A stretch of 16,121 nucleotides of DNA from Clostridia bacterium (lineage in GTDB: Bacteria > Bacillota > Peptococcia > DRI-13 > DTU073), in contig JAQVYD010000015.1 in the NCBI GenBank assembly GCA_028709105.1, positions 1 through 16,121 on the forward strand, given 5' to 3'. Made by a program: the position numbers and the translations under genes. The notes beneath the pieces were generated by a model that was given only the letters and a program-made list of their open reading frames with translations, was not told where the DNA came from and searched no databases. Shown one piece after another: positions 1 through 10,168 of this stretch. Each line of letters starts with the position of its first letter. The first letter of the stretch is position 1.

Positions 1-385
1 TTCCGCCTTAACTTTAGAACGGATAGTTTCCTTATAAGCAACCTGAGGCCGCCCCACATTGGCATTTACCTTGAATTCTCTAAGCAGACGATCCACAATA
101 ATTTCCAGGTGCAGTTCCCCCATCCCCGAAATAATCGTTTGACCGGTTTCCGGATCCATGTGAATCCGAAAAGTAGGATCTTCTTCAGCTAAACGCGCCA
201 GAGCAACCCCCATTTTTTCTTGGTCAAGCCTAGTCTTTGGTTCAATCGCCACATCAATAACCGGATCCGGGAATTGCATTGATTCGAGAATAATCGGCTT
301 ATTTTCATCGGTAAGAGTATCACCTGTTGTAATCTCTTTAAAACCAACAGCCGCCGCAATATCTCCGGCATATACCTCAGTAACT
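1..385. repeat. Left copy of a 385-bp direct repeat inside fusA
   Basis: This stretch aligns without gaps to 15737-16121, in the same orientation (offset 15736). The differences are at 127 (c/a), 217 (t/a), 292 (a/g), 298 (c/t) and 348 (c/t). In the fusA reading frame these are TCG/TCT, GAA/GAT (Glu/Asp), ATT/ATC, AAG/AAA and GTT/ATT (Val/Ile). The repeat probably extends beyond the window on both sides, since each edge cuts through the gene. Confidence 0.97.
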
Positions 386-1476
386 TCTTCACGATGATTA
401 GCATGCATCCGTAGAATACGGCTAACCCTTTCCCTTTTCCCTGTCGTCGAATTATAAATATATGTTCCTGCTTTTAATACTCCCGAATAAACGCGGAAAA
501 AAGCTAATTTCCCTACATAGGGATCGGCCATAATCTTAAAAGCTAAAGCCGAAAATGGCTCATCATCACAAGGATGTCTTTCTTCCTCATTACTCGTTTC
601 CGGGTCTACCCCCTTAATCGCAGGTACATCTAAAGGGGAAGGGAGAAAGTTGATTACTGCATCCAGCAAGAATTGGATTCCTTTGTTTTTGAAAGAAGAA
701 CCACAAACGACAGGAATAATTTGGACACTTAAGGTTGCCTTGCGCAGGCCTGAAATCAATTCTTCGATCGTAATCTCTTGTCCTTCAATATATTTCCCTA
801 AAAGCTCTTCATCGGTTTCCACAACTGCTTCCAACATTTCTTCCCGATACTTCTTGGCTAATTCCAACATCTCGGCGGGAATTTCCTTCTCCTCGCTTTT
901 TGTACCAAGGTCATCAAGATAATAATGCGCTTTCATTTCCAGTAAATCGATAATCCCTTGGAATCTTTCTTCAGCACCGATAGGCAACTGAATAGGTACA
1001 GGATGAGCTCCCAACCTTTCTTTAATCATCGTAATGCCTCTAAAAAAATCTGCCCCAACTCGGTCCATCTTGTTAATATAAGCAATCCGGGGCACACCAT
1101 ACTTATCAGCCTGACGCCAAACAGTTTCAGACTGTGGCTCCACCCCTCCTACCGAACAAAAAACAGCTACGGCACCATCCAACACACGCAAAGAACGCTC
1201 CACCTCTACGGTGAAATCAACGTGTCCAGGCGTGTCAATAATATTAATCAAATAATCTCTCCAATGACAAGTAGTCGCCGCAGATGTAATCGTAATTCCT
1301 CTTTCCTGCTCTTGAACCATCCAATCCATAGTAGCAGCGCCGTCATGCACTTCACCAATTTTGTGTACACGACCGGTATAAAAAAGAATTCTTTCTGTAG
1401 TCGTCGTTTTCCCGGCATCAATATGTGCCATAATTCCTATATTTCTTGTCTTTTCAAGCGGATTTTGTCTAGCCAT
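1..1476 (-). CDS. fusA: Elongation factor G, 5' part (codons 1-492), copy A; runs off the left edge
   Basis: EF-G is the ribosomal translocase: a cytoplasmic GTPase that moves tRNAs and mRNA after peptide-bond formation and helps recycle ribosomes. I translated it from ATG at 1476, preceded by a G-rich ribosome binding site (AAAGGGGGG, 8 nt spacing). The first residues read [20 protein letters not shown]. GTPase motifs are all visible in the N-terminal 145 residues: P-loop AHIDAGKTT, switch-I RGIT, switch-[10 protein letters not shown] and NKMD. The later part includes the [11 protein letters not shown] motif of domain III. The frame is open to position 1, so the lost part is roughly the last 200 residues (the other copy implies a total near 694). 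It follows rpsG by 97 bases, the classic str-operon order. Its terminal 385 bases match the copy at the right end with five substitutions. The gene looks intact; only the window cuts it. Confidence 0.97.
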   Translation of the reverse strand, partial: MARQNPLEKTRNIGIMAHIDAGKTTTTERILFYTGRVHKIGEVHDGAATMDWMVQEQERGITITSAATTCHWRDYLINIIDTPGHVDFTVEVERSLRVLDGAVAVFCSVGGVEPQSETVWRQADKYGVPRIAYINKMDRVGADFFRGITMIKERLGAHPVPIQLPIGAEERFQGIIDLLEMKAHYYLDDLGTKSEEKEIPAEMLELAKKYREEMLEAVVETDEELLGKYIEGQEITIEELISGLRKATLSVQIIPVVCGSSFKNKGIQFLLDAVINFLPSPLDVPAIKGVDPETSNEEERHPCDDEPFSALAFKIMADPYVGKLAFFRVYSGVLKAGTYIYNSTTGKRERVSRILRMHANHREEVTEVYAGDIAAAVGFKEITTGDTLTDENKPIILESMQFPDPVIDVAIEPKTRLDQEKMGVALARLAEEDPTFRIHMDPETGQTIISGMGELHLEIIVDRLLREFKVNANVGRPQVAYKETIRSKVKAE

Positions 1477-1573
1477 GACTTTAGCCCCCCTTTCTTAGAC
1501 TGAATGGCCATTCTTCCCCTGTTCTAATTAACTAAATTCAACGTCAATCAGCATATTACTGAGGAGAGAATTT

Positions 1574-2044
1574 TTACCACCGATAATGAGCAAAAGCCTT
1601 ATTGGCTTCAGCCATCTTGTGGACCTCTTCCCTTTTCTTCACAGCTCCGCCAACATTATTAGAAGCATCAAGAATTTCTGCGGCTAATCTTTGTTCCATT
1701 GTTTTCTCCCCGCGTTTACGAGCAAAAGTAACTAACCATCTTATTCCCAAAGCCTCTTTCCGGTCAGGGCGAACCTCTACCGGGACTTGGTAATTAGCCC
1801 CACCTACCCGACGTGCCTTAACTTCCAAGACAGGCATAATGTTTTTTAAAGCCTGTTCTAATACTTCTAGACCATCCTTGCCCGTTTTTTCTTCAACAGC
1901 CTTTAAAGCACTATAGAATGCTTTTTCGGCTACTCCTCTTTTCCCATCAAACATTATTTTATTAATGACCTTCGTCACCAATTTAGAATCATAAATAGGA
2001 TCAGATAAAACCTCTCTGACAAGAGTATTCCCTTTTCTGGACAT
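1574..2044 (-). CDS. rpsG: Small-subunit ribosomal protein S7 (uS7)
   Basis: S7 is a primary 16S rRNA binding protein that nucleates assembly of the 30S head and lines the E site. I place the start at ATG 2044 ([13 protein letters not shown]), giving 156 residues, the usual bacterial length. A run of seven G's (AAAAGGGGGGGAAAG) gives the ribosome binding site. An upstream in-frame ATG at 2074 would add ten residues absent from the family, so I reject it. Family hallmarks are [17 protein letters not shown] near residues 15-31, [15 protein letters not shown] near 76-90, GIRWL near 100, and the basic C-terminus ending AFAHYRW. It lies between rpsL (62 bases upstream) and fusA, and is probably cotranscribed with both. 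Confidence 0.97.
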   Translation of the reverse strand: MSRKGNTLVREVLSDPIYDSKLVTKVINKIMFDGKRGVAEKAFYSALKAVEEKTGKDGLEVLEQALKNIMPVLEVKARRVGGANYQVPVEVRPDRKEALGIRWLVTFARKRGEKTMEQRLAAEILDASNNVGGAVKKREEVHKMAEANKAFAHYRW

Positions 2045-2106
2045 CTTTCCCCCCCCTTTTAACACATGAGGCATTAATACGTTAATATTATTAGCTATTT
2101 TTCTTC

Positions 2107-2496
2107 CTACTTTTTAGCAGCAGCTGCCTTAGGCCGCTTCGCGCCATATTTAGAACGACCTTGACTGCGGTCTTGCACTCCGGCAGTATCTAAAGCGCCT
2201 CTAACAATATGATACCTAACACCTGGCAAATCCTTAATTCTACCACCACGAACCAAGACCACAGAGTGTTCCTGAAGATTATGACCAATACCAGGTATAT
2301 AAACGGTAACCTCCAGACCATTTGTCAACCTAACCCTAGCCACTTTCCGCAAAGCAGAATTAGGCTTTTTAGGCGTCGTTGTAAACACCCTCGTACAAAC
2401 ACCCCTTTTTTGAGGGCATTCTTTTAAGGCAGGAGCCGTTGATTTTTTTCCAATCACATCTCTTCCCTTTTTTACAAGCTGATTAATCGTTGGCAT
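2107..2496 (-). CDS. rpsL: Small-subunit ribosomal protein S12 (uS12)
   Basis: S12 sits at the decoding centre of the 30S subunit and controls accuracy. The start is ATG 2496 ([12 protein letters not shown]), 129 residues, with a strong site GGAGGTG six bases upstream. The frame stays open to 2517, but those seven extra residues cover the ribosome binding site itself. The signature loops [20 protein letters not shown] and [13 protein letters not shown] are intact. The lysines equivalent to E. coli K43 and K88 are both present, so the classic streptomycin-resistance substitutions are absent. The C-terminus is extended by a basic, Ala-Lys-rich tail (RPKAAAAKK), as in many Gram-positive S12 proteins. 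A 117-base AT-rich spacer with inverted repeats separates it from the L7Ae-like gene. Confidence 0.97.
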   Translation of the reverse strand: MPTINQLVKKGRDVIGKKSTAPALKECPQKRGVCTRVFTTTPKKPNSALRKVARVRLTNGLEVTVYIPGIGHNLQEHSVVLVRGGRIKDLPGVRYHIVRGALDTAGVQDRSQGRSKYGAKRPKAAAAKK

Positions 2497-2537
2497 ATCA
2501 CCCACCTCCTTCCTCAAAATGATAATTCATAATGCAG

Positions 2538-2622
2538 AATTCATAATTCATAATGAAAAGAAAAAGAAAGAAATTCCGGAATTATGTTCTCATTGTGCAT
2601 TATACATTATTAATTATAAATT
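2538..2622. repeat. AT-rich imperfect inverted repeat before rpsL
   Basis: An 18-base arm at 2538-2555 (aattcataattcataatg) pairs with 2605-2622 at 16 of 18 positions, around a purine-rich centre holding the perfect palindrome aattccggaatt (2572-2583). Short words of the ataattcat / ataatgca kind recur several times. The right arm runs over the stop codon of the L7Ae-like gene. It could be a degenerate repetitive extragenic element or a folded intercistronic mRNA segment. There is no T-tract, so it is not an obvious terminator. Confidence 0.55.
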
Positions 2623-2627
2623 GTCCT
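2599..2627 (-). promoter_or_regulatory. Possible secondary promoter for rpsL-rpsG-fusA
   Basis: A perfect -10 box TATAAT (2599-2604) lies 17 bases from AGGACA (2622-2627), which matches the -35 consensus at four of six positions. It would start transcription near 2592, about 95 bases before rpsL. AT-rich DNA produces TATAAT by chance, so this is weaker than the other promoters called here. Confidence 0.35.
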
Positions 2628-2865
2628 TTAGGATTGCTGCGGCAGAAGCTCCCACCTGAATAGCACAGGCTTTGCCTAACTCCAACATTGTTGCCACTTC
2701 CACAACCGGCACTCCCTGCGTTGCGGATATCTCGAAAAGAGGTAAGCGAATTTTCTCTGCCCCATCTTTAGCTACATAAACCACAACAGCCCGCCCTCTT
2801 TCTACCGCTTTAAAGGACTGTTTAAAACCTATTACTTTTTTTTGTGCATCCTTAAGCCTGTGCAT
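2614..2865 (-). CDS. rplGB: L7Ae/YbxF-family RNA-binding protein (bL7Ae-like, kink-turn binder)
   Basis: A small protein of the L7Ae/L30e/S12e/Gadd45 family. Relatives such as Bacillus YbxF bind RNA kink-turns and have been reported on the ribosome; the precise role here is inferred from the family. I use ATG 2865 (MHRLKDAQKKVIGFKQSFKA), 83 residues, close to the roughly 82 of YbxF. A longer frame from 2907 would begin at the predicted transcription start, so it is rejected. Family features are GFKQSFKAVERGRA near 13-26, VVYVAKDGAE near 28-37, VPVVEV near 53, and the C-terminal LGKACAIQVGASAAAIL. The ribosome binding site is a G-run (GAGGGGG) about ten bases upstream. Its place between rpoC and rpsL is characteristic of Bacillota. 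Confidence 0.9.
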   Translation of the reverse strand: MHRLKDAQKKVIGFKQSFKAVERGRAVVVYVAKDGAEKIRLPLFEISATQGVPVVEVATMLELGKACAIQVGASAAAILKDNL

Positions 2866-2913
2866 TAAAGCTTTACCCCCTCTAAATACGACGTAAATAA
2901 TGCACACTTACGT

Positions 2914-2943
2914 ATTTTATCACTGCGAACTATCCACTGTCAA
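2914..2943 (-). promoter_or_regulatory. SigA-type promoter overlapping the rpoC stop codon
   Basis: The -35 box TTGACA (2938-2943) matches consensus exactly and contains the TGA stop of rpoC (2940-2942). The -10 box TAAAAT (2914-2919) follows after 18 bases and is preceded by an extended-10 TGA. Predicted start is near 2907, about 42 bases before the L7Ae-like gene. The resulting mRNA would begin with a possible small hairpin (ACGTAA 2908-2913 with TTACGT 2891-2896). It should drive the L7Ae-like gene, rpsL, rpsG and fusA. Confidence 0.75.
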
Positions 2944-5900
2944 GATTCTTCTTCAGTTATTGTGGGGGAATTTTCCTGTGTTACCTCAATATCAAGATTG
3001 CGATACCGAGACATCCCCGTACCGGCCGGAATTAACTTCCCGATAATAACATTTTCTTTTAAGCCCAGCAAAGGATCCATCTTCCCTTTGATGGCCGCTT
3101 CCGTAAGCACACGAGTTGTCTCCTGGAAAGAAGCTGCTGATAAAAAGGATTCGGTAGCCAACGAAGCTTTTGTAATGCCTAAAAGCACCGGCTTAGCCGT
3201 AGCCGGTTCCCCGCCTTTAGCAAAAACCTTAGCATTTTCATCCTCAAATTCAAAAATATCAATCAAACCACCAGGCAAAAGTTCCGTATCACTAGGATCT
3301 TCAACTTTTACTTTCCGCAACATTTGTCTAATGATAACCTCAATATGTTTATCATTAATATCCACACCTTGCAAGCGATAAACTCTTTGCACTTCCCTTA
3401 ACAAATAAGCCTGAACACCGCGAATACCCTTAACCTTCAAAAGTTCATGAGGATTGATCGAACCTTCTGTTAGCTCATCCCCGGCCTCCACGGACTGCCC
3501 GTCTTTCACTTTAACCCTAGAACCAAAAGGTATTTGATAAATGTATTTATCATCACCGGAATGAACTATTTCAACTTCTTTACGTCCCTTCAGGTCGTTA
3601 ATACTTACTTCACCATCAACTTCAGTAATCGTCGCTTGCCCCTTAGGTTTCCGCGCCTCGAAAAGCTCCTCAACACGAGGTAACCCCTGAGTAATATCAT
3701 CACCGGCCACACCACCCGTATGGAATGTGCGCATGGTCAGCTGTGTCCCGGGCTCACCAATAGATTGGGCCGCAATCGTCCCTACCGCTTCCCCAATTTC
3801 TACTCTTCGCCCTGTAGCTAAGTTCCGGCCATAACATTTACAGCAAACGCCATACCGGCTTTTACACGTTAAAACTGAGCGGATATAAACCTCCTTGATC
3901 CCCGCCTTCATAATATTTACAGCATCTTCTTCGGTAATTTCTGTTTTTGCAGAAACAATTATTTCTCCCGTTTCAGGATGAACAATATCGGCCATCGTAA
4001 AACGCCCAATAATTCTTTCTGCTAAAAACTCGATAGCCTCTGGGCCATCTTTAATTTCTTTAACATAAATCCCCGTATTTGTTCCGCAATCATCCTCACG
4101 CACAATCACATCCTGAGCAACATCAACAAGACGACGCGTCAGATACCCCGAGTCCGCCGTCCTCAAGGCCGTATCAGCTAATCCTTTACGAGCACCATGT
4201 GTAGAAATAAAGTATTCCAAAACGGCCAAACCATCGCGGAAATTTGATTTAATAGGCAACTCGATCGTACGCCCGGATGGATCAGCCATCAAACCACGCA
4301 TCCCTGCTAATTGACGAATCTGCTGAATATTACCACGCGCCCCTGAATTAGCCATCATATAAACCGGGTTAAAATGGTCAAGGTTATCTAACAAGGCTTT
4401 CGTAACATCCTCTGTGGCCTTATTCCAGACACCAATAACCAGCTGATAACGCTCTTCTTCTGTAATCAAACCACGCCTAAATTGATTTTGAATTGTTTCT
4501 ACCCTTTTTTCTGACTCAGCTAAAATTGATTTCTTTTCTTCAGGAATAACAATATCCGTAACCCCAATAGTGATACCTGCTTTAGTGGAATAAGTAAAAC
4601 CAAGCCGTTTAATCTCATCCAACATTTTAGCGGTAGCTTCATTTCCCAAGGTATAATAACATTTTGTGACGATTTGCCCCAACTGTTTTTTACCCACAAC
4701 TTCATTATAATAACCTAATTCAGAAGGTATCGCCTGATTAAAAATAATTCGCCCCGTAGTAGTTTGGAAAATCTGACCATCCTTTTCCACTTTAACAGGC
4801 TCATGCAGAGTAACAGCACCTGACTCGTAAGCAAAGACAGCTTCCTCATAAAAACTAAAAACTCTCATCTTTTCCCGGGCAAGGGGTTTTTCCGTAGTCA
4901 AATAAAAGGATCCTAAAACCATATCCTGAGTGGGTGTAACTACAGGTCTGCCATCCTTAGGATTAAGGATATTATGCACAGATAACATCAATAACCGGGC
5001 CTCAGCTTGAGCTTCTGCGGAAAGCGGTACGTGAACAGCCATCTGGTCTCCGTCAAAATCAGCATTATAGGCCGTACAAACCAGAGGATGAATCTGCAGA
5101 GCTCTACCCTCTACCAAAACCGGCTCAAAAGCCTGAATCCCTAAACGGTGCAAAGTAGGGGCCCTGTTCAAAAGCACGGGATGATCCTTAATGATTTCTT
5201 CTAAAACATCCCAGACCTCATCACGCATTCTTTCCACCATACGTTTGGCACTTTTGATATTATGAGCATGGTTGTCTTCTACTAACTTTTTCATCACAAA
5301 AGGCTTAAAAAGCTCTAAGGCCATTTCTCTAGGCAAACCACACTGATGTAGTTTTAATTCCGGACCCACCACAATCACGGAACGGCCTGAGTAGTCAACA
5401 CGTTTTCCCAATAGATTCTGGCGAAAACGTCCTTGTTTTCCTTTCAGCATATCACTTAAAGATTTCAAAGGCCTATTCCCAGGTCCTGTGACAGGACGAC
5501 CGCGTCTCCCATTATCAATTAAAGCGTCTACCGCTTCCTGTAACATTCTTTTCTCATTACGCACAATAATATCCGGTGCTTCCAAATCTAACAGCCGTTT
5601 CAAACGATTATTACGATTAATTACCCGCCTATACAAATCATTAAGATCGGAGGTGGCAAACCTGCCGCCATCCAACTGCACCATTGGCCGTAATTCCGGC
5701 GGAATTACCGGAACAACTTCGAGAATCATCCACTCCGGACGATTTCCCGAATTTTTAAAAGCCTCGACAACCTCTAACCTTCTGGTTGCTCTAACTCTAC
5801 GCTGACCAGTAGTTTCACGCACTTCTGTTCTGAGTTCGGCAGCCATTTCTTCTAAATCCATCTCTTCCAGAAGAATCTTAATGGCCTCTGCCCCCATCCC

Positions 5901-6401
5901 AGCCTGAAACCTATTCCCATATTTCTCTTTATTCTCTCTATATTCGGATTCCGTTAAAAGTTGCTTTTTCATTAAAGGTGTATCCCCTGGGTCAGTAACC
6001 AGATAGGAAACAAAATACAACACCTTCTCTAAAGAACGAGGGGAAACATCCAGAATTAAACCCATCCGGCTAGGGATCCCTTTAAAATACCAGATATGAG
6101 AACAAAGTGCCGCCAGTTCAATATGTCCCAATCTTTCTCGGCGCACCTTTGATTTAGTAACCTCTACTCCGCAACGGTCGCAAACGATGCCTTTATAACG
6201 CACTCTTTTGTATTTTCCACAATGACATTCCCAATCCCGTGTAGGACCAAAAATCTTTTCACAAAACAAGCCTTCCCGTTCAGGTTTTAAAGTACGATAG
6301 TTTATGGTCTCAGGCTTTTTTACTTCTCCACTTGACCAAGCACGAATCTGTTCAGGAGAAGCTAAACCGATTCTCATCCGATCAAAATTATTAACATCCA
6401 A
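2940..6401 (-). CDS. rpoC: RNA polymerase beta' subunit
   Basis: This is the catalytic clamp subunit of RNA polymerase, 1153 residues. The N-terminal zinc site is C59, C61, C74 and C77. The catalytic Mg motif NADFDGD is at 446-452 (D448, D450, D452). The bridge-helix and trigger-loop region follows ([14 protein letters not shown] from 703; [12 protein letters not shown] near 889). The second zinc site is C772, C846, C853 and C856, spaced exactly as in E. coli (74, 7, 3). No large lineage insert is seen. The start is TTG at 6401, giving [20 protein letters not shown]. No ATG is available upstream, and the first conserved residues begin immediately. A small hairpin covers the ribosome binding site. 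It follows rpoB by 65 bases, probably on the same mRNA. Confidence 0.97.
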   Translation of the reverse strand: MDVNNFDRMRIGLASPEQIRAWSSGEVKKPETINYRTLKPEREGLFCEKIFGPTRDWECHCGKYKRVRYKGIVCDRCGVEVTKSKVRRERLGHIELAALCSHIWYFKGIPSRMGLILDVSPRSLEKVLYFVSYLVTDPGDTPLMKKQLLTESEYRENKEKYGNRFQAGMGAEAIKILLEEMDLEEMAAELRTEVRETTGQRRVRATRRLEVVEAFKNSGNRPEWMILEVVPVIPPELRPMVQLDGGRFATSDLNDLYRRVINRNNRLKRLLDLEAPDIIVRNEKRMLQEAVDALIDNGRRGRPVTGPGNRPLKSLSDMLKGKQGRFRQNLLGKRVDYSGRSVIVVGPELKLHQCGLPREMALELFKPFVMKKLVEDNHAHNIKSAKRMVERMRDEVWDVLEEIIKDHPVLLNRAPTLHRLGIQAFEPVLVEGRALQIHPLVCTAYNADFDGDQMAVHVPLSAEAQAEARLLMLSVHNILNPKDGRPVVTPTQDMVLGSFYLTTEKPLAREKMRVFSFYEEAVFAYESGAVTLHEPVKVEKDGQIFQTTTGRIIFNQAIPSELGYYNEVVGKKQLGQIVTKCYYTLGNEATAKMLDEIKRLGFTYSTKAGITIGVTDIVIPEEKKSILAESEKRVETIQNQFRRGLITEEERYQLVIGVWNKATEDVTKALLDNLDHFNPVYMMANSGARGNIQQIRQLAGMRGLMADPSGRTIELPIKSNFRDGLAVLEYFISTHGARKGLADTALRTADSGYLTRRLVDVAQDVIVREDDCGTNTGIYVKEIKDGPEAIEFLAERIIGRFTMADIVHPETGEIIVSAKTEITEEDAVNIMKAGIKEVYIRSVLTCKSRYGVCCKCYGRNLATGRRVEIGEAVGTIAAQSIGEPGTQLTMRTFHTGGVAGDDITQGLPRVEELFEARKPKGQATITEVDGEVSINDLKGRKEVEIVHSGDDKYIYQIPFGSRVKVKDGQSVEAGDELTEGSINPHELLKVKGIRGVQAYLLREVQRVYRLQGVDINDKHIEVIIRQMLRKVKVEDPSDTELLPGGLIDIFEFEDENAKVFAKGGEPATAKPVLLGITKASLATESFLSAASFQETTRVLTEAAIKGKMDPLLGLKENVIIGKLIPAGTGMSRYRNLDIEVTQENSPTITEEES

Positions 6402-6418
6402 TAGGAGACTCTCTCCCT
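6402..6418 (-). promoter_or_regulatory. Hairpin over the rpoC ribosome binding site
   Basis: On the mRNA, GGAGA (6412-6416) pairs with TCTCC (6404-6408) around a three-base loop, with a possible extra G-U pair outside. The hairpin includes the only purine-rich Shine-Dalgarno stretch (AAGGGAG) and ends two bases before the TTG start. It may limit initiation unless ribosomes arriving from rpoB open it; that function is inference. Confidence 0.4.
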
Positions 6419-6466
6419 TCCATGTTATATTTCCCGCAAAAACATACCTTTAACTAACCACTTTCC

Positions 6467-9400
6467 TCATCGTTTTTCGTCTTCGTCCAACTCGTCCGGC
6501 TCATCTGGTTCATCCAACTCATCCAACCCATCCAGTTCATCCGGTTCGTCCGGTTCATCTTGCTCACCCGGCTCCTCTTGTTTTACAAACGAATCTCCCA
6601 GTGTCTGAATATCCAAGCCCAATTCCTTAGCCGTTTGGCTAATATCATCATCACCTTCTTGGATCTCTATTTCCTGGTCATCTTCAGAAAGAACCTTTAC
6701 ATCTAAAGCTAAACTTTGCAATTCTTTAATCAGAACTTTAAAAGATTCAGGCACACCAGGTTCAGGGACATTTTCTCCTTTAACAATAGCCTCATAAGTC
6801 TTCACTCGTCCCACAATATCATCAGACTTAACAGTTAAGATTTCCTGCAAGGTATAAGAAGCGCCATAAGCCTCCAAAGCCCATACTTCCATCTCTCCGA
6901 AACGCTGTCCACCGAATTGCGCCTTGCCTCCTAAAGGCTGTTGTGTAACTAAAGAATAAGGACCGGTAGAACGAGCATGAATTTTATCATCGACTAAATG
7001 AGCTAATTTCAGCACATACATATAACCCACTGTGATTTCGTTATCAAAAGGTACCCCTGTTCGCCCATCATAAAGAGTTGATTTCCCAGTAAGAGGGAGC
7101 TTTGCTTCCTGCAAAATCTCGACAATATCCTCCTCCGTAGCCCCATCAAAAACAGGCGTAGCCACCTGTATGCCCAAAGCCTTAGCCGCCCAACCTAAAT
7201 GTGTTTCTAAAACCTGTCCGATATTCATCCGTGAAGGAACCCCCAGGGGATTAAAAACAATCTCAATAGGAGTCCCATCAGGTAAAAAGGGCATATCTTC
7301 TTCCGGAAGAATACGTGAAATAACACCCTTATTACCATGGCGGCCAGCCATTTTGTCACCCTCGGAAATTTTCCTTTTCTGCGCAATATAAACACGAACG
7401 ATCTGATTCACGCCAGGAGCCAGCTCATCCCCGTTTTCTCTAGTAAAGATCTTTACATCAACGATCTTCCCCGCTTCACCATGAGGAACACGCAAAGAAG
7501 TATCCCTTACCTCTCTAGCCTTTTCACCAAAAATAGCCCGCAACAATCTTTCTTCCGCAGTTAATTCCGTTTCACCTTTAGGAGTAACTTTGCCTACCAA
7601 AATATCTCCTGGACGAACCTCGGCACCTATTCTAATAATGCCGTGCTCGTCTAGATCCTTCAAAACATCCTCACCCACATTAGGTATATCACGGGTAATT
7701 TCCTCCGGTCCCAATTTTGTATCACGAGCATCACATTCATATTCTTCGATATGGATAGAGGTGAAGTAATCCTCCTTAACTAATTTACTGCTAATCAAAA
7801 TGGCATCTTCGTAATTATAACCCTCCCATGTCATGAAGGCGATCAAAACATTTCTGCCTAGAGCTAATTCTCCTGCATCTGTAGACGGACCATCAGCAAT
7901 AATTTGCCCCTGTTCCACACACTCGCCCTTTTTAACAATAGCCTTTTGATTAATACAAGTGCCTTGATTAGAACGGGCAAATTTCACCAATTTATAGTGT
8001 TCTACTTCTCCCTGCTCAGTTTTAATGTTTATTTCACTAGCTGTAACCCGCTCCACAATCCCGGAACAGCGGGCAGACACTGCTACTCCGGAATCTTTAG
8101 CCGTTCTGTATTCTTCACCCGTACCGACAAGAGGAGCCTCTGTTTTTAAAAGAGGGACGGCTTGACGCTGCATGTTCGCCCCCATCAAAGCACGGTTAGC
8201 ATCATCATGCTCTAAGAAAGGAATCAAAGCCGTAGCAATGGAAACTACCTGTTTGGGGGAAACATCCATATAATCCACCTGAGACACCGGAACCTCTAAG
8301 ATCTCATCAGCATAACGAACATTAACCTTAGGGTCAATAAATTTACCTTCATCATCCAAAAGAGCATTAGCCTGAGCAATGATATAATGATCCTCTTCAT
8401 CGGCAGACATATAGACGATTTCTTCTGTTACCCTGCCCACAGTCTTGTCTACTTTGCGGTAAGGTGTCTCGATAAACCCAAATTCATTAACCCGCGCGTA
8501 AGAACTTAACGAGCCAATTAAACCGATGTTAGGTCCTTCCGGCGTTTCAATAGGGCACATCCTCCCATAATGAGAATAATGCACATCACGGACTTCAAAA
8601 CCGGCTCTTTCCCTAGACAAACCGCCAGGACCCAGAGCGCTTAACCGTCTCTTATGGGTTAATTCAGCCAAAGGATTCGTTTGATCCATAAACTGCGAGA
8701 GTTGGCTCGAACCAAAAAACTCCTTAATTGCCGCGACGACAGGACGAATATTAATCAACATTTGTGGAGTGATGACATCAACATCCTGAATAGTCATCCT
8801 TTCTCTAACCACTCTCTCCATCCGCGATAAACCTATCCGAAACTGATTCTGCAGCAATTCACCCACAGAACGCAAACGCCGATTACCTAAATGATCAATA
8901 TCATCCGCTTTTCCTTCACCGTTCATCAAAAGCAAAAGATACTTCACTGTGGCTACAATATCTTCTTTAGTTAAATGTTTTATTTCAGGAGCGACATCTA
9001 CCTTTAACTTTTTATTAAGTTTATATCTACCCACGCGGGCCAAGTCATACCTGCGAGAATCAAAAAACATCGAATAAAGCAAAGACTTAGCGCTATCTAC
9101 CGTAGGCGGCTCTCCCGGACGCAATCTTTTATAAATCTCCACTAAAGCCTCATCTTCCGATTCTGTATGATCACGTTCCAGAGTCAAGCGAATCCGCTCA
9201 TCATCTCGGAAAAGTTCAGCAATCAGTCCATTGGTACCATAACCAATAGCACGCAATAAAACAGTTACGGGGATTTTACGGGTTCTATCTACCCGCACAT
9301 AAATATTTTCATTAACATCAGTCTCGAATTCTAACCAGGCACCTCGGTTAGGGATAATCGTCGCCCCAAAAATCTTTTTCCCACTTGTATCTATTTCTTC

Positions 9401-9835
9401 GGTATAATAGACACTAGGAGACCTTACTAATTGACTAACAACAACTCTTTCCGCTCCGTTAATAATAAAGGTCCCTTTTTCCGTCATCAAAGGGAAATCG
9501 CCCATAAAAACCTCTTGCTCCTTAACTTCACCGGTTTCTTTATTGATAAGTCTTGCCTTTACCCTCATCGGGGCATTATAAGTAACATCCCGCTCTCTGC
9601 ATTCAGGCACAGAATACTTTGGCTCATCCAATTTATAATCAATAATTTCTAACACTAAATTACCCGTGAAATCTTGAATAGGAGAAATGTCATTAAACAT
9701 TTCTCTAATCCCTTCTTTTAAAAACCACGCATAAGAATTCTGCTGTATCTCAATAAGATTAGGCATTTTTAGCACTTCTTTAATCCGGGCAAAACTCTCT
9801 CTTGTCTTTCTTCCCACTTGTACTGGCTGACGCAT
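6467..9835 (-). CDS. rpoB: RNA polymerase beta subunit
   Basis: This catalytic subunit of RNA polymerase has 1122 residues from ATG 9835 ([20 protein letters not shown]). The frame is open to GTG 9847, but that codon lies within the GAGGAGTGAAGG ribosome binding site, so ATG is preferred. The rifampicin region is canonical: [20 protein letters not shown] from 375, then [11 protein letters not shown]. Residues D384, H394 and S399, equivalent to E. coli D516, H526 and S531, are wild type, so no common resistance change is present. The active-site segment [17 protein letters not shown] is near 827-843, and the C-terminal clamp-interacting segment [20 protein letters not shown] is near 968-987. 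After residue 1050 the protein turns acidic and ends in a short tandem repeat (separate entry). It has its own promoter and leader, apart from rplJL. Confidence 0.97.
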   Translation of the reverse strand: MRQPVQVGRKTRESFARIKEVLKMPNLIEIQQNSYAWFLKEGIREMFNDISPIQDFTGNLVLEIIDYKLDEPKYSVPECRERDVTYNAPMRVKARLINKETGEVKEQEVFMGDFPLMTEKGTFIINGAERVVVSQLVRSPSVYYTEEIDTSGKKIFGATIIPNRGAWLEFETDVNENIYVRVDRTRKIPVTVLLRAIGYGTNGLIAELFRDDERIRLTLERDHTESEDEALVEIYKRLRPGEPPTVDSAKSLLYSMFFDSRRYDLARVGRYKLNKKLKVDVAPEIKHLTKEDIVATVKYLLLLMNGEGKADDIDHLGNRRLRSVGELLQNQFRIGLSRMERVVRERMTIQDVDVITPQMLINIRPVVAAIKEFFGSSQLSQFMDQTNPLAELTHKRRLSALGPGGLSRERAGFEVRDVHYSHYGRMCPIETPEGPNIGLIGSLSSYARVNEFGFIETPYRKVDKTVGRVTEEIVYMSADEEDHYIIAQANALLDDEGKFIDPKVNVRYADEILEVPVSQVDYMDVSPKQVVSIATALIPFLEHDDANRALMGANMQRQAVPLLKTEAPLVGTGEEYRTAKDSGVAVSARCSGIVERVTASEINIKTEQGEVEHYKLVKFARSNQGTCINQKAIVKKGECVEQGQIIADGPSTDAGELALGRNVLIAFMTWEGYNYEDAILISSKLVKEDYFTSIHIEEYECDARDTKLGPEEITRDIPNVGEDVLKDLDEHGIIRIGAEVRPGDILVGKVTPKGETELTAEERLLRAIFGEKAREVRDTSLRVPHGEAGKIVDVKIFTRENGDELAPGVNQIVRVYIAQKRKISEGDKMAGRHGNKGVISRILPEEDMPFLPDGTPIEIVFNPLGVPSRMNIGQVLETHLGWAAKALGIQVATPVFDGATEEDIVEILQEAKLPLTGKSTLYDGRTGVPFDNEITVGYMYVLKLAHLVDDKIHARSTGPYSLVTQQPLGGKAQFGGQRFGEMEVWALEAYGASYTLQEILTVKSDDIVGRVKTYEAIVKGENVPEPGVPESFKVLIKELQSLALDVKVLSEDDQEIEIQEGDDDISQTAKELGLDIQTLGDSFVKQEEPGEQDEPDEPDELDGLDELDEPDEPDELDEDEKR
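6479..6559 (-). repeat. Nine-unit Asp-Glu-Pro/Leu repeat at the RpoB C-terminus
   Basis: Residues 1093-1119 of RpoB read as nine three-residue units: [27 protein letters not shown]. The coding DNA is a degenerate 9-bp tandem repeat (forms of gatgaaccg). It is followed by EKR and the stop. Acidic C-terminal extensions are known in Gram-positive RpoB; such a regular proline-spaced form is less usual. Slippage could change its length. Confidence 0.9.
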
Positions 9836-9869
9836 TAAAACCTTCACTCCTCAACCTATGTTTTCAATA

Positions 9870-9904
9870 AAAACACCTAATAGCAAGGTGAATACCTTGC
9901 TATT
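9870..9904 (-). terminator. Hairpin with trailing T-run in the rpoBC leader (possible attenuator)
   Basis: A perfect 11-bp stem, AATAGCAAGGT (mRNA 9904-9894) with ACCTTGCTATT (9889-9879), closes a four-base loop. On the mRNA it is followed by AGGTG and then five T's. The stem is AT-rich at its base and the T-run is offset, so it would be a weak or conditional terminator. It stands about 45 bases before rpoB and could instead stabilise the leader or be an RNA processing site. Confidence 0.5.
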
Positions 9905-10017
9905 TTAATCCATTCAATTAGTCTACCCTTTATTTTGGTCCCTTATCCCCTTATTTCCATTACCAACATTGTTTCAGACGACATTACCCCACTATTATAT
10001 ATAAATCACATTAACAA

Positions 10018-10046
10018 ATCTTAGCATAAGTTCCCAGCACTGTCAA
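10018..10046 (-). promoter_or_regulatory. SigA-type promoter for rpoB-rpoC
   Basis: A consensus -35 TTGACA (10041-10046), a 17-base spacer and -10 TAAGAT (10018-10023) with an extended-10 TGC directly before it. The DNA upstream of the -35 (10047-10062) is very AT-rich, like an UP element. Predicted start is near 10011. The terminator beyond it makes this the likely main promoter of rpoBC. Confidence 0.78.
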
Positions 10047-10168
10047 GAAGATTTTTAATAAATCTAAACTTTCTAGATTGCAATATTAATTGCCTTGCAT
10101 ATTTCTACATCCTCTGTTTATGTATTAAGCCACCAACTCTTTGGGTGTTTTGTAATATAAAGGAAAAC

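Noticed and set aside
1..385. The terminal repeat as a simple circular-contig overlap
   Set aside because: A pure overlap should be identical. Five substitutions with codon-position bias are seen, so this is at best a mixed-strain overlap; it is kept as one of the models in the findings rather than accepted.
189..404. Matching short minus-strand open frames here and at 15925-16107 that look like a duplicated small gene
   Set aside because: They lie in another frame of the same strand within fusA; their similarity only reflects the fusA direct repeat.
958..1503. A 181-residue open frame on the plus strand opposite fusA
   Set aside because: It is antisense to the confidently identified EF-G gene, has no family likeness, has a composition typical of a mirror frame and no convincing ribosome binding site.
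2866..2907. A longer L7Ae-like protein starting at 2907
   Set aside because: The extra residues are not family-like and the predicted transcript begins at about that point, leaving no room for a ribosome binding site.
6467..9835. Rifampicin or streptomycin resistance alleles in rpoB or rpsL
   Set aside because: The key positions (RpoB D384, H394, S399; the two conserved RpsL lysines) are wild type.
9836..9847. GTG at 9847 as the rpoB start
   Set aside because: It is part of the GAGGAGTGAAGG ribosome binding site; ATG 9835 is well spaced and matches the usual RpoB N-terminus.
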